The notes below the pieces were generated by a model. That model ran no database searches. It had not been told where the DNA came from and was given only the letters and a program-made list of their open reading frames with translations. Made by a program: the position numbers and the translations under genes. A stretch of DNA of 64,000 nucleotides from Chitinophaga horti (GTDB lineage: Bacteria > Bacteroidota > Bacteroidia > Chitinophagales > Chitinophagaceae). Shown in pieces: positions 44,913-53,736 of the stretch. The stretch is taken from NCBI RefSeq assembly GCF_022867795.2, contig NZ_CP107006.1:5766001-5830000 (forward strand), read 5' to 3'. Positions within the stretch are counted from its first letter, which is position 1. Every line of letters begins with the position of its first letter.

Positions 44913-44971
44913 GCGAGCCGCCAGGCATGGGACGCTTGACCCGCCGGGGTAGTATCCATGGGCAGGCTCGC
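44913..44971. repeat. Long-stem inverted repeat in the gene-poor region
   Basis: GCGAGCC (44913-44919) pairs with GGCTCGC (44965-44971). An inner pair, CATGG at 44926-44930 with CCATG at 44956-44960, is separated from the outer stem by a small internal loop. No T tract follows. It could be part of an unrecognised structured RNA. Confidence 0.5.
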
Positions 44972-45444
44972 AGTTCACTAGCAGTATTTATAATGTGATA
45001 AGTTGTTCTAAATTTCTATTGTCAAAAAGCAAATCGAATGGCCAATTTCGTGTATTCGTTACCTGTATCCCGTATTTCTTGTCAGGTCGTAGTATGTTAA
45101 GTCTAATGCAAGATCACCTTCTCTCAAGGAGCTCTGCATGTAAAATTCATTTCATAAGATTTGGTTTAAAATAACAATAATAGGGTTTCCAGCAGCCTGC
45201 CGAAGTATATACTATGCCTACCGCTAACCCATGCTGCCACATGGTTTTAACCTTTTTTCGACAGACTTTTCGGAATATAACAAATGCTGTTCCCCGGCAG
45301 ACGGGAAATGTTATTTGTGGGCACAATTGGTTTGTCCTGAGTGGAATTACCGGCTAACAATTGTGGTCAACAATTCTATTGCATGGCATTTGCCAACCAG
45401 CGAAGCGCCGGTTATGTCTTATTGCTATTGGAGAGTACTAAAAT
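44972..45444. other. Intergenic stretch without a supportable gene
   Basis: AT-rich sequence between the hairpin and the XRE gene. A 105-residue plus-strand frame from 45231 overlaps the XRE gene antisense and shows no motif or promoter. Nothing else could be supported. Confidence 0.45.
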
Positions 45445-45924
45445 CTATTTACGTCCCTGTAGGATCGTTACTAACTCTTGTTGCTTCGCATAAATCTTAT
45501 GCAGCAACTTATTGTGTTCTGCCATCGCCTCGGCCAGACGACTATTAGCCTCCCGCATATTACTTAATAGTGCGATCAGCATCTTTTTGTCCTGCGTGCC
45601 TTGCTCTATAATGGCAATTATACACGACGTATAAAACTCATCAACCTGGCCAGGAACTTCTTCACGTTGCTGCCCCGGATTGATATGATATGGCTTGTTC
45701 AGATCATAATTAATGATCTCGGCAAAGTCGATTCCCAAAACTTCTGCTATCGACATCAAACGCTCTACAGACAAACCTTTCACGGTGCCACGCTCTATGT
45801 TTCCATACGCGGTAGTACCAAGATTGAGGCGGCTGGCCATGTAATCCTGCGTAATGTTTTTTAACTCTCTCAACTTTTTAATCTTCGCGCCAAGCCGCAT
45901 TTGCTTAAGAACCTTGTTCTCCAT
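45445..45924 (-). CDS. XRE-family helix-turn-helix regulator
   Basis: A 159-residue DNA-binding protein. The Cro/C1-type helix-turn-helix covers about residues 11-67 (IKKLRELKNITQDYMASRLNL, TAYGNIERGTVKGLSVERL). The C-terminal part (about 95-155) is a predicted coiled coil or oligomerisation helix, rich in Glu, Lys and Gln. It stands alone in a repeat-rich, gene-poor stretch with no partner gene, so a toxin-antitoxin or phage role is not supported. Confidence 0.85.
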   Translation of the reverse strand: MENKVLKQMRLGAKIKKLRELKNITQDYMASRLNLGTTAYGNIERGTVKGLSVERLMSIAEVLGIDFAEIINYDLNKPYHINPGQQREEVPGQVDEFYTSCIIAIIEQGTQDKKMLIALLSNMREANSRLAEAMAEHNKLLHKIYAKQQELVTILQGRK

Positions 45925-46438
45925 TTTTGGTACGATTTAAAAGTAGAGTATTATTTAATCCCGGAAAAAAGGAAAATCGCAATAGCGATATGTTGTCACG
46001 ATCTGTTGAAGTCAGGTTCATAAGTACTGACATTTTCGAGGTGTATAGATGTGATAAAGGATATAGTTTTTCTACAGGTAAAGGTCTCGCATATTTAACA
46101 TGACTACGTAACTGAAATAGAAATTGGGTAACACAAAGATAACAACATGTTCACAATAAATGCAGGTTAGAACGATAATCTGAGAATCAGTGTGCGGTTT
46201 TCAATGGAAAAGATGCGGCTATAATGAGCTAATGCGTTGGTCAGCAGTCATATCTATTAAGTATTGGGTTTAGAAAAAAAACTGTTCGGTATAATGATAA
46301 CATACTTTTATGTATACACGCAAATAACCGCCCGCAGTACCTGCATCTTACTCGTTACTAATTATTTATTGAAGACTTAGCCGTTACAGTTAGGTGGAGA
46401 GAAGGTATGTTTATATACGATCAGGGGATTAATCGTTA
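45925..46438. other. 514-bp intergenic stretch without a gene
   Basis: AT-rich sequence between the XRE gene and the vanZ-like gene, which point the same way on the minus strand. No open frame with a plausible start, RNA fold, terminator or exact -7 box was found. Confidence 0.5.
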
Positions 46439-46816
46439 TCAGAGATATCGCTTTTGCACAAACTTGAAAACGAAGATTGCCGCAAAGGCGCCTGCAGCAT
46501 CGGCCAGCACATCCCACATATCGAAACTGCGGCCAACTACAAGGTACTTTTGCATATACTCGATCGCCAGTCCATAACCGGATGCAATGAGCGCAATAAG
46601 AATGAGCATCGCATTGCTGATATGCCCTTTTTGCCTGTAGTAGCCCATACTGAGCCATACTACTATACCACCAAATAAAGCGAAATGTACGATTTTGTCA
46701 ACGTGAAGATCGTCGAACAGCGAAGCTTTGGGAATGTCTTCGCCGGGGAGTGCACATAAAACGAGAATGAGGCCAATCCAAACAACTGCGGGTAAATAAT
46801 ATCGGATAGTCCTCAT
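46439..46816 (-). CDS. VanZ-like membrane protein
   Basis: A 125-residue inner-membrane protein with four predicted helices (about 6-22, 44-59, 67-84, 103-120) and the VanZ-family segments DKIVHFALFGGIVVWLSM and GYGLAIEYMQKYLVVGRSFD near residues 40-98. VanZ confers low-level teicoplanin resistance in enterococci, but most VanZ-like proteins have unknown roles. It lies 36 bases downstream of gcvH on the same strand. Confidence 0.88.
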   Translation of the reverse strand: MRTIRYYLPAVVWIGLILVLCALPGEDIPKASLFDDLHVDKIVHFALFGGIVVWLSMGYYRQKGHISNAMLILIALIASGYGLAIEYMQKYLVVGRSFDMWDVLADAAGAFAAIFVFKFVQKRYL

Positions 46817-46852
46817 TCTCTCTGTGTATTAGTTAAATCTTGTGTGTCTTAA

Positions 46853-47233
46853 TTATTCGCCAACGAGCTCTTTGTAAGCATCAGCGCTCAACAAAGCTTC
46901 TACATCAGCAGGGTTGCTAACGGTCACTTTCACCATCCAGCCTTCACCATATGGATCGCTGTTAACCAGTTCGGGCGAGCCATCCAGTGCAGGGTTAACC
47001 TCATTAACCGTGCCAGCTACCGGCAAAAACAGGTCGGATACGGTTTTTACCGCTTCTACAGTACCGAAAACTTCTTCAGCACCAAGGGTCTTGCCAACGT
47101 TCGGAATGTCTACGAACACGATGTCGCCCAACTCGCGTTGCGCAAACTCAGTAATGCCAATTGTTGCAATATTCCCCTCAAGCAGTACCCACTCATGGTC
47201 TTTGGTGTAGCGGAGATTAGATGGAAAGTTCAT
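46853..47233 (-). CDS. gcvH: Glycine cleavage system H protein
   Basis: Lipoyl carrier that shuttles the aminomethyl group in glycine cleavage. The 126 residues include LRYTKDHEWVLLEGNIATIGIT at the N-terminus and the lipoylated Lys63 in VEAVKTVSDL. The C-terminal NSDPYGEGWMVKV segment is also typical. Length is normal. gcvP and gcvT are not in the window. It probably shares a transcript with the vanZ-like gene. Confidence 0.96.
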   Translation of the reverse strand: MNFPSNLRYTKDHEWVLLEGNIATIGITEFAQRELGDIVFVDIPNVGKTLGAEEVFGTVEAVKTVSDLFLPVAGTVNEVNPALDGSPELVNSDPYGEGWMVKVTVSNPADVEALLSADAYKELVGE

Positions 47234-47327
47234 GATTTTTGATTTTGAGCCGTAAAATTAAAGATTACATATAGAAAAATAAAACTTCTCTTATTGCATG
47301 GGTCAAATATGAAAAAGATTCATATCA

Positions 47328-47990
47328 TCAGAACAGCAGCAGTTTCTTCACCACTCTTATTTTCATGGGAACGTCGGTCACCGGGCGATTACGTTGATCT
47401 GTCTTAACGGCCGCGATTTTGTCAATCACTTCCATGCCTTTGATCACTTCTCCAAACACGGTATAACTTTGATCGAGATGTGGTGTGCCGCCGATCTTTT
47501 TATACACGGCGCGCTGATCTACCGGGATCTTGCGGCCTCCAAGGCGATTCTTCTCCACCTTGTCAAGTTCCTCGTCGGTGAACTTTTTGCCCTGAACAAT
47601 GTAAAACTGGCAACCGTCGGATGCTTTAGCCGGATTGTCGTCCCTTGCTGCAGCCAACACGCCTTTCTTATGAAACAGGTCGAGCTGAAACTCTGCGGGC
47701 ACTGTATAACCTACGCTGCCATTCCCCAATTCCTCACCAGCCTTTGCCCTGCGCGAATCCGGATCGCCCCCCTGTATCATAAAATCTTTGATCACACGGT
47801 GAAACAACAGGCTGTCGTAAAAATGTTTCCTGGTAAGCTTCAGGAAGTTGTTCCGGTGTTTGGGTGTTTGATCGTACAGTTTAATGATCATGGTGCCATA
47901 GGGTGTGATCACTTTTACTTTACGGTTCTTTTCGGCCATGGCGGGCTGTAAGGCCAGGCAAAAACATAATGCGAGCAAAAGGGTGCGCAT
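47328..47990 (-). CDS. Secreted cyclophilin-type peptidyl-prolyl isomerase
   Basis: A 220-residue protein with a signal peptide (cleavage near PAMA, residue 19), so it is periplasmic or surface-exposed and assists folding at prolyl bonds. The cyclophilin core shows YDSLLFHRVIKDFMIQGGDP (about 58-77, with the active-site Arg), DGCQFYIVQG and SYTVFGEVIKGMEVID. An insertion of about 30 residues (KNRLGGRKIPVDQRAVYKK) between the last two motifs is typical of Bacteroidota homologues. Confidence 0.93.
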   Translation of the reverse strand: MRTLLLALCFCLALQPAMAEKNRKVKVITPYGTMIIKLYDQTPKHRNNFLKLTRKHFYDSLLFHRVIKDFMIQGGDPDSRRAKAGEELGNGSVGYTVPAEFQLDLFHKKGVLAAARDDNPAKASDGCQFYIVQGKKFTDEELDKVEKNRLGGRKIPVDQRAVYKKIGGTPHLDQSYTVFGEVIKGMEVIDKIAAVKTDQRNRPVTDVPMKIRVVKKLLLF

Positions 47991-48008
47991 GGAAAGGGTT
48001 GGTTTTGG

Positions 48009-48341
48009 TTAGTATTCGAAATAAGTAAGTACGTGTTCCTTAATAAAGTGCTCCTGCTCTGTCAACTCCATTTTGGGAACGGGATGCTTCTCCGCAAAGT
48101 GCGGCCAGCCGTCTTTGTCAACTCCCGCAAACTCAAAATACCCGCTTTGCGATAACAAGGTGCACATCGCAATATGCATCAGATCCTGCTTTTGTTCCTT
48201 TGTAAATTTCTTTTTGGAATAGTTGCCCAGTTCCTGCACGCCAATCAAAAACAGAATCGCCTCCATATTGGGTGTTTTTCCGAATCGTTCTGCCAGCATG
48301 GTTTCCAGCTGTTTCCATCTATATTCAAAATCTTCCTGCAT
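48009..48341 (-). CDS. Conserved small protein of unknown function
   Basis: A 110-residue soluble, mostly helical protein without signal peptide. I cannot name the family. Visible features are an N-terminal amphipathic region (FEYRWKQLETMLAERFGKTP), a middle FLIGVQELGNYSKKKFTKEQKQDLMHIAMC segment (here cited by position, about 30-59) and a C-terminal GWPHFAEKHPVP. It lies 18 bases upstream of the cyclophilin gene and is probably co-transcribed. Codon use looks like its neighbours. Confidence 0.75.
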   Translation of the reverse strand: MQEDFEYRWKQLETMLAERFGKTPNMEAILFLIGVQELGNYSKKKFTKEQKQDLMHIAMCTLLSQSGYFEFAGVDKDGWPHFAEKHPVPKMELTEQEHFIKEHVLTYFEY

Positions 48342-48374
48342 GTTAGTTATTATTTAGGTGGATGGGATGCCCGG

Positions 48375-48436
48375 CGTACATTACTGCCCGTTAGGCGTCG
48401 CCCGGCCGCTATCCCGCTGCCGACGGCAAATGTACG
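48375..48436. repeat. GC-rich inverted repeat in the moxR upstream region
   Basis: CGTACATT (48375-48382) pairs with AATGTACG (48429-48436). TGCC/GGCA (48385-48388 with 48425-48428) and GTCG/CGAC (48397-48400 with 48421-48424) extend the stem with bulges. It lies in the 306-bp divergent region between the small hypothetical gene and moxR. The rest of that region is AT-rich and has no gene. Confidence 0.45.
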
Positions 48437-48647
48437 GTTAAACTTGCGCCGCCAGAAAGTCCCGGTTTGAAAAATATTGTGCAATATCGATCCGCTTTAT
48501 TAAATTGAAATTTTTTATAAACCATATCCTGCCATCAGGGAAAGCCGTTCATATATCATTTAACAGCATTTTAACGGCCACATCCCGCCATGGTAGGAGG
48601 TTTTGAAAAGAGAATGTTTATTTTAGCAACCTCGAAATGTAAAAATA

Positions 48648-49649
48648 ATGGAAAATACATCGTACGATATCCGCCAGTTAAATGAAAAGATTCACCAGGC
48701 CAGCTCGTTTGTTGATTTGCTGCAAATGGAACTGGGCAAGGCGATCGTTGGACAAAAATACATGGTTGAAAGGCTGCTGATCGGTCTGCTCGCCCAGGGT
48801 CACGTATTGCTCGAAGGCGTACCCGGTCTGGCTAAAACGTTGTCGATCAAATCGCTGTCACAAGCCATTAACGCTAAATTCAGCCGTATCCAGTTCACCC
48901 CCGACCTGTTGCCGGCCGACGTAGTAGGTACGATGATCTATAACCAGCAGAAGAACGAATTTGTTGTACGTCGCGGTCCCATCTTTGCCAACTTTATCCT
49001 GGCAGATGAGATTAACCGTGCCCCGGCAAAAGTACAGAGCGCCCTGCTCGAAGCGATGCAGGAACGCCAGATCACGATCGGTGATACTACTTTCAAACTG
49101 GATGAGCCTTTCCTGGTACTGGCTACGCAAAACCCGATTGAGCAGGAAGGTACTTACACGCTGCCGGAAGCGCAGGTAGACCGTTTCATGCTGAAGGTGG
49201 TGATCGGCTATCCTACGAAAGAGGAAGAACGCCTGATCATCCGGCAGAACCTGAACCCGGAAGGCATGCAGAAGATATCGCCGATCATCGATCCGCAGGA
49301 TATTCTCAATGCGCGTAAATTGGTGCGTGAAGTGTACATGGACGAGAAGATTGAACGTTATATCCTGGATGTGGTGTTCGCCACCCGTAACCCGGAAGAC
49401 TATAAACTACAGAAGCTGAAGCCACTTATCGCTTATGGTGGTTCGCCCCGTGCGAGCATCAACCTGGCGCTGGCTTCCAAAGCATATGCGTTTATGAAAC
49501 GCCGCGGTTATGTAATTCCGGAAGACGTTCGTAACGTATGTTTCGATGTAATGCGCCACCGCGTGGGCCTAACGTACGAAGCAGAAGCAGAGAACGTAAC
49601 AAGCGAAAACATCCTCAGCGAAATCCTGAACGCGGTAGAAGTACCATAG
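48648..49649 (+). CDS. MoxR-family AAA+ ATPase
   Basis: Chaperone-like AAA+ ATPase of 333 residues, cytoplasmic, usually encoded with DUF58 and von Willebrand proteins that it helps to assemble or activate. Walker A GVPGLAKT is at 57-64, Walker B FILADE at 116-121. LLEAMQERQIT, ATQNPIEQEGTYTLPEAQVDRF (about 160-181) and the C-terminal GGSPRASINLALASKAYA are also present. It heads a four-gene bat-type locus. Confidence 0.95.
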   Translation: MENTSYDIRQLNEKIHQASSFVDLLQMELGKAIVGQKYMVERLLIGLLAQGHVLLEGVPGLAKTLSIKSLSQAINAKFSRIQFTPDLLPADVVGTMIYNQQKNEFVVRRGPIFANFILADEINRAPAKVQSALLEAMQERQITIGDTTFKLDEPFLVLATQNPIEQEGTYTLPEAQVDRFMLKVVIGYPTKEEERLIIRQNLNPEGMQKISPIIDPQDILNARKLVREVYMDEKIERYILDVVFATRNPEDYKLQKLKPLIAYGGSPRASINLALASKAYAFMKRRGYVIPEDVRNVCFDVMRHRVGLTYEAEAENVTSENILSEILNAVEVP

Positions 49650-49676
49650 TCTGAATAACCCATAAAGCTACCAGCC

Positions 49677-50543
49677 ATGGACACCTCAGAAATTTTAAAG
49701 AAGGTACGACAGATAGAAATTAAGACGAAGGGCCTGACGAACCACATCTTCGCCGGCGAGTACCATAGTGCCTTCAAAGGCCGCGGTATGTCGTTCAGCG
49801 AGGTGCGCGACTATACTGTTGGCGACGACGTAAGGGCGATCGACTGGAACGTGACCGCACGCTTTAATCACCCGTTCATTAAGGTGTTTGAGGAAGAGCG
49901 CGAACTTACGGTGATGCTGATGGTCGACGTGAGCGAAAGCGGCGCGTTCGGCACGGTGAAGCAGACAAAACGCAGCCTGGTAACAGAGTTGTGCGCAGTA
50001 CTCGCCTTTTCTGCCATTAAAAATAATGATAAGGTAGGGGTGATCTTTTTTAGTGATGGAATGGAAAAATACATCCCGCCTAAAAAAGGTAAATCGCATA
50101 TTCTCTTTATCATCCGCGAACTGTTGTCGTTCGAACCGAAACGTAAAGGCACTAACATTGCCGAAACGTTGCGGTTTTTTAATAACGTTGCGAAGAAGCG
50201 TACGATCGCGTTCCTGATGAGCGACTTCCTGGCGGCTAATTACCAGGATGCGTTGAACATCGCCGCCAAACGGCATGATATGATCGGGATACAGGTATTT
50301 GATCCGCGTGATAAAGAGTTGCCAAACGTAGGACTGGTGCAGATGAAGGACGGGGAAACAGGGCTTACGCAGTGGGTAGATTCCGGCGATAAACGGGTGC
50401 GTGATTATTATACCAACCAGTTCGTGCAACATTCTCAATATTGTAAAACATCTTTTGTTAAAAGCGGGGCAGAGCTTGTCACGATTCGTACCAACGAAGA
50501 TTATGTGAAGGCGCTGCAAACGTTTTTCCTGAACAGGGCATAG
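49677..50543 (+). CDS. DUF58 domain protein of the MoxR/Bat locus
   Basis: A 288-residue cytoplasmic protein. The DUF58 signature GRGMSFSEVRDYTVGDDVRA (about 36-55) is followed by IDWNVTARFNHPFIK. A von Willebrand-like fold with MLMVDVSESGAFG (about 81-93) gives a DxSxS-like metal site. Such proteins partner MoxR ATPases, though the molecular role is unsettled. It lies 27 bases after moxR and 10 before the next gene. Confidence 0.92.
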   Translation: MDTSEILKKVRQIEIKTKGLTNHIFAGEYHSAFKGRGMSFSEVRDYTVGDDVRAIDWNVTARFNHPFIKVFEEERELTVMLMVDVSESGAFGTVKQTKRSLVTELCAVLAFSAIKNNDKVGVIFFSDGMEKYIPPKKGKSHILFIIRELLSFEPKRKGTNIAETLRFFNNVAKKRTIAFLMSDFLAANYQDALNIAAKRHDMIGIQVFDPRDKELPNVGLVQMKDGETGLTQWVDSGDKRVRDYYTNQFVQHSQYCKTSFVKSGAELVTIRTNEDYVKALQTFFLNRA

Positions 50544-50553
50544 CACAAAGCAA

Positions 50554-51552
50554 ATGCAAAAACAGATCAGAGCGATTAAACAAGTATTTTTTATTTGGAT
50601 GATGTGGATGCTGGCCTCACCGCTGGCAGCCTCCGCCCAGGATTACCTGGAAGTAAAGGCCGTGCCCGACACCACGCAAATCCGCATCGGCGAACAGTTT
50701 AAACTGCATTTGTCCGCACGCGTGCAACTAGCTGCCAGCCCGGGTGTACACTTCAAGATTGTTTTTCCGCATGTGCCTGATTCGTTCGCTCACTTTGAGT
50801 TGGTGGAGCGTTCGGAGATCGATACTACGGGCAGTAATAACCTGGAAAAAATATTTCGTCAAACCGTTACGCTAACCAGCTTCGATAGCGGCCGTTGGCA
50901 AGTGCCGCCGATGAAGTTCGAAGTGTTTTCGGCGACAGATGGCTCCTACGATTCGGTGTTTTCGAAGCCTATCGATATTGATGTAAATACCGTAGCGGTA
51001 GATACGACTAAAGCTTTTAAACCGATAAAGCCACTTCGTACCGTAAAATGGTTGTGGACGGATTATATCCTGTACATCGCCGCCGGCGTATTGTTACTGG
51101 TGGTAATCGGTTTGCTGATATGGTTCAGCAGGCAAAAACGGGTGCCGAAGTTTGTGGCACCTCCGCCCACAGAAACGCCTTACGAAGCCGCCATCCGCCA
51201 ACTGCAGCAGATGAAGACTGAGCAGGCCTGGAACAACGGCGACATTAAATTATTCTACACACAACTTACGGATATATTAAGGGTGTACATCGAAAAGCAG
51301 TTCCGTATTGCTGCGTTGGAACAAACGAGCGCGGAGCTGTTGCAGAACATTAAACCCATTACCATCCTGAACCAGCAGCGCGATAAACTAAGCGCTATTC
51401 TTACCCTGGCCGATCTTGCGAAGTTCGCGAAACTGCAGCCGGCGCCACAGGAGCATGAGCAGTGCGTACAAAGCGCCATCGAGTTTGTTGAATGGAGCAA
51501 ACCGAAAAAGGAAGAGGTAAAGGAAGAAGGTAAAATTAATCCGAAAGCATAA
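50554..51552 (+). CDS. BatD/DUF4381-like membrane protein of the MoxR locus
   Basis: A 332-residue protein with a signal peptide (cleavage near ASAQ, residue 28) and a periplasmic beta-rich part (about 29-160) like the N-terminal unit of BatD. A membrane helix (about 168-190) and a cytoplasmic helical region (YTQLTDILRVYIEKQFRI) follow, ending in a Lys/Glu-rich tail. Proteins of this build usually lie between DUF58 and batA. The family assignment rests on layout more than on clear motifs. Confidence 0.7.
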   Translation: MQKQIRAIKQVFFIWMMWMLASPLAASAQDYLEVKAVPDTTQIRIGEQFKLHLSARVQLAASPGVHFKIVFPHVPDSFAHFELVERSEIDTTGSNNLEKIFRQTVTLTSFDSGRWQVPPMKFEVFSATDGSYDSVFSKPIDIDVNTVAVDTTKAFKPIKPLRTVKWLWTDYILYIAAGVLLLVVIGLLIWFSRQKRVPKFVAPPPTETPYEAAIRQLQQMKTEQAWNNGDIKLFYTQLTDILRVYIEKQFRIAALEQTSAELLQNIKPITILNQQRDKLSAILTLADLAKFAKLQPAPQEHEQCVQSAIEFVEWSKPKKEEVKEEGKINPKA

Positions 51553-51568
51553 GTAAAGTATAGACAAG

Positions 51569-52579
51569 ATGAACCTGGATACCTGGAAAACTATACAATT
51601 CGCGCAGCCTGAATTTTTCTGGTTGCTGTTACTGATCCCGGTCATGATCTGGTGGTTTTTGTCGCGCCGCAGAACGCATCAGGCCGCTATGAATGTATCG
51701 TCGCTGCAGGGTTTGAAAGGATTGCCCGTATCCTGGAAAGTACGCTTACGGCCGTTGCTGTTCGTGTTGCGTATGATCGCTTTCGCTGCATTGGTAACCG
51801 CCCTTGCCCGTCCGCAAACATCTAATACATCCGAAAACATCAATAGCGAAGGTATCGATATCGTCATGAGTATCGATATATCAGGCAGTATGCTTGCCGA
51901 AGACCTGAAGCCCAACCGTATGGAAGCGGCGAAAAAGGTAGCACAGAACTTTATCGACAGTCGTATCAGCGATCGTATCGGGCTGGTTATTTTTTCAGGA
52001 GAAAGTTTTACCCAATGCCCGATCACAACCGACCACGCGGTGCTTAAAACACAGCTCTCGCAGATACGTAGCGGTATGCTGGCCGATGGTACTGCTATCG
52101 GTATGGGTTTGGCCACTGCGGTCGATCGCCTGCGCAGCAGCAAAGCAAAGAGTAAGATCATCATCCTTTTGACAGATGGTGTAAACAATATCGGCGCAGT
52201 GGACCCATTAACGGCGCTGGAGATTGCCAAGGCATTCAAAGTGCGGGTGTACACTATCGGCGTAGGTACTTACGGCAAAGCGCCGTCGCCCGCCACTATG
52301 CCCGATGGCAGCCTCGTCATGCAAATGCAGGACGTGCAGATCGATGAGCCGCTGATGAAACAGATTGCTAAGGAAACCGGTGGCCAGTACTTCCGCGCTA
52401 CTGATAACCGCTCGCTCGAAAACATTTACCAGGAGATCGATAAACTCGAACGTACGAAGGTAGAAATCACATCGTATAAACGTTTCGCCGAACACTTCTT
52501 TCCGCTGGCAATACTGGCGCTGGCGTGTATACTGCTGGAGACTGTACTCCGTTACACCATCTTCCGCAGGCTGCCGTAA
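51569..52579 (+). CDS. batA: BatA-like von Willebrand factor A membrane protein
   Basis: A 336-residue inner-membrane protein. Two N-terminal helices (about 14-31 and 62-80) and one C-terminal helix (about 310-330) flank a VWA domain with the metal-binding DISGS at residues 103-107 and the downstream TDGVNN motif. Bat proteins were named for aerotolerance in Bacteroides fragilis. Here the locus ends with batA: the batB, batC and batD genes that usually follow are missing, and rsgA comes next after 26 bases. Confidence 0.9.
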   Translation: MNLDTWKTIQFAQPEFFWLLLLIPVMIWWFLSRRRTHQAAMNVSSLQGLKGLPVSWKVRLRPLLFVLRMIAFAALVTALARPQTSNTSENINSEGIDIVMSIDISGSMLAEDLKPNRMEAAKKVAQNFIDSRISDRIGLVIFSGESFTQCPITTDHAVLKTQLSQIRSGMLADGTAIGMGLATAVDRLRSSKAKSKIIILLTDGVNNIGAVDPLTALEIAKAFKVRVYTIGVGTYGKAPSPATMPDGSLVMQMQDVQIDEPLMKQIAKETGGQYFRATDNRSLENIYQEIDKLERTKVEITSYKRFAEHFFPLAILALACILLETVLRYTIFRRLP

Positions 52580-52605
52580 CGAAAATCCGCTTAACTTTAC
52601 GGCAA

Positions 52606-53535
52606 ATGCAGGCACTCATATACAAATCGACCGGTAGCTGGTACGTGGCTAAAACCGCAGAGGGCGAAACCTTACAGGCCCGCATGAAGGGCGTTTTCAA
52701 AATTGATGAAGATATTACTTCCACCAATCCCATCGCTGTGGGTGATGAGGTAACGCTTGCCAGGGAAGATGGAGAAGCCGGTAACGCCATGATCACCGGT
52801 ATCGCCGCGCGCCGCAACTACATCGTAAGAAGTTCCCCCCACGGAAAACATAAGAAGCACATTATTGCCGCCAACCTCGACCAGGCCGTATTGGTTTGTA
52901 CGGTAAAGGAGCCGCGCACCTCGCAGGGCTTTATCGACCGCTTTCTCGTAACCGCCGCAGCTTATCACATTCCGGCCGTATTGGTCTTTAATAAGAAAGA
53001 TGTGTACCGTGCAAAAGAAATGGAGAAGTTCGAGCATTGGAAGGCCGTGTACGAAAGCATCGGTTATAAAGTGATGCTCGTATCTGCCGAGAAGAAAGAC
53101 GGTATTGATGAATTAAAAGCATTGATGCAGGATAAAACGACCTTGATGTCTGGCCACTCCGGCGTGGGTAAATCCTCCCTTATCAATGAAATTATGCCCG
53201 GCAAGGAGTTGAAGACGAAGGCCGTGAGCAACTGGAGTGGAAAGGGGCTACACACTACCACTTTTGCCGAGATGTTCGATCTGCCTTTCGGTGGTCGCCT
53301 GATCGATACGCCGGGCGTGCGTGAGTTCGGCATTGTGGATATGGAAAAAACAGAGCTTTCCCATTACTTTTTAGAGATGCAACCCTACCTGACGCAATGC
53401 CAGTTCAATAACTGTTTACATCTGAATGAGCCGGGCTGTGCGGTGCAGCAGGCGGTTAACGACGGAGACATAGATGTAGACCGCTTCGTCAGTTATGCGT
53501 CCATCCTGGAAACGATAGAAGAAAAGCAGTATTAA
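52606..53535 (+). CDS. rsgA: Ribosome small subunit-dependent GTPase RsgA
   Basis: Circularly permuted GTPase that aids late 30S assembly. The 309 residues start with an OB fold, then motifs in the permuted order: G4 NKKD (129-132), G1 GHSGVGKS (183-190) and G3 DTPG (234-237). A zinc knuckle with C265, C270, H272 and C278 follows. ATG 52606 gives the usual N-terminus; an in-frame ATG at 52525 would overlap batA by 55 bases. The stop codon overlaps the convergent small lipoprotein gene by 4 bases. Confidence 0.95.
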   Translation: MQALIYKSTGSWYVAKTAEGETLQARMKGVFKIDEDITSTNPIAVGDEVTLAREDGEAGNAMITGIAARRNYIVRSSPHGKHKKHIIAANLDQAVLVCTVKEPRTSQGFIDRFLVTAAAYHIPAVLVFNKKDVYRAKEMEKFEHWKAVYESIGYKVMLVSAEKKDGIDELKALMQDKTTLMSGHSGVGKSSLINEIMPGKELKTKAVSNWSGKGLHTTTFAEMFDLPFGGRLIDTPGVREFGIVDMEKTELSHYFLEMQPYLTQCQFNNCLHLNEPGCAVQQAVNDGDIDVDRFVSYASILETIEEKQY

Positions 53536-53711
53536 TACCTGTTCTTTCGTTTGAACAACCCTTTCTTCGGTGGCTTGCTCATATCGTCCAGCACTTTTTC
53601 GGCACCCATATTACGTTTGGGAGTAGGACAGCCGGTTTTGGTAGAACGACACGCTGCGGCCGCTACCATGATAGCCAACATCACCACAATATGCCGTATC
53701 CGGATTTTCAT
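53532..53711 (-). CDS. Small lipoprotein with KTGCP motif (copy 1)
   Basis: A 59-residue predicted lipoprotein. A basic N-terminus (MKIRIRH) and hydrophobic stretch end in a lipobox AAAC (Cys21), followed by RSTKTGCPTPKRNMGAEKVL and a basic C-terminus. The start at 53711 is preferred over an in-frame codon two residues upstream. Its 3' end overlaps rsgA by 4 bases. The next gene upstream is a shorter relative with the same KTGCP motif. Function is unknown; a small envelope-stress or surface protein is possible. Confidence 0.72.
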   Translation of the reverse strand: MKIRIRHIVVMLAIMVAAAACRSTKTGCPTPKRNMGAEKVLDDMSKPPKKGLFKRKNRY

Positions 53712-53736
53712 AGTCAAGTCTTTTATGAATAACGCG

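Noticed and set aside
45231..45548. 105-residue plus-strand frame
   Set aside because: It overlaps the XRE gene antisense by about 100 bases and has Cys/Trp/Tyr-rich composition without motifs.
49695..50546. 283-codon open frame on the minus strand
   Set aside because: Antisense to the DUF58 gene, which has a clear signature. No motif, start signal or promoter supports the opposite frame.
52525..52605. Upstream extension of rsgA to ATG 52525
   Set aside because: It would overlap batA by 55 bases, and the extra residues are not part of the OB fold of RsgA.
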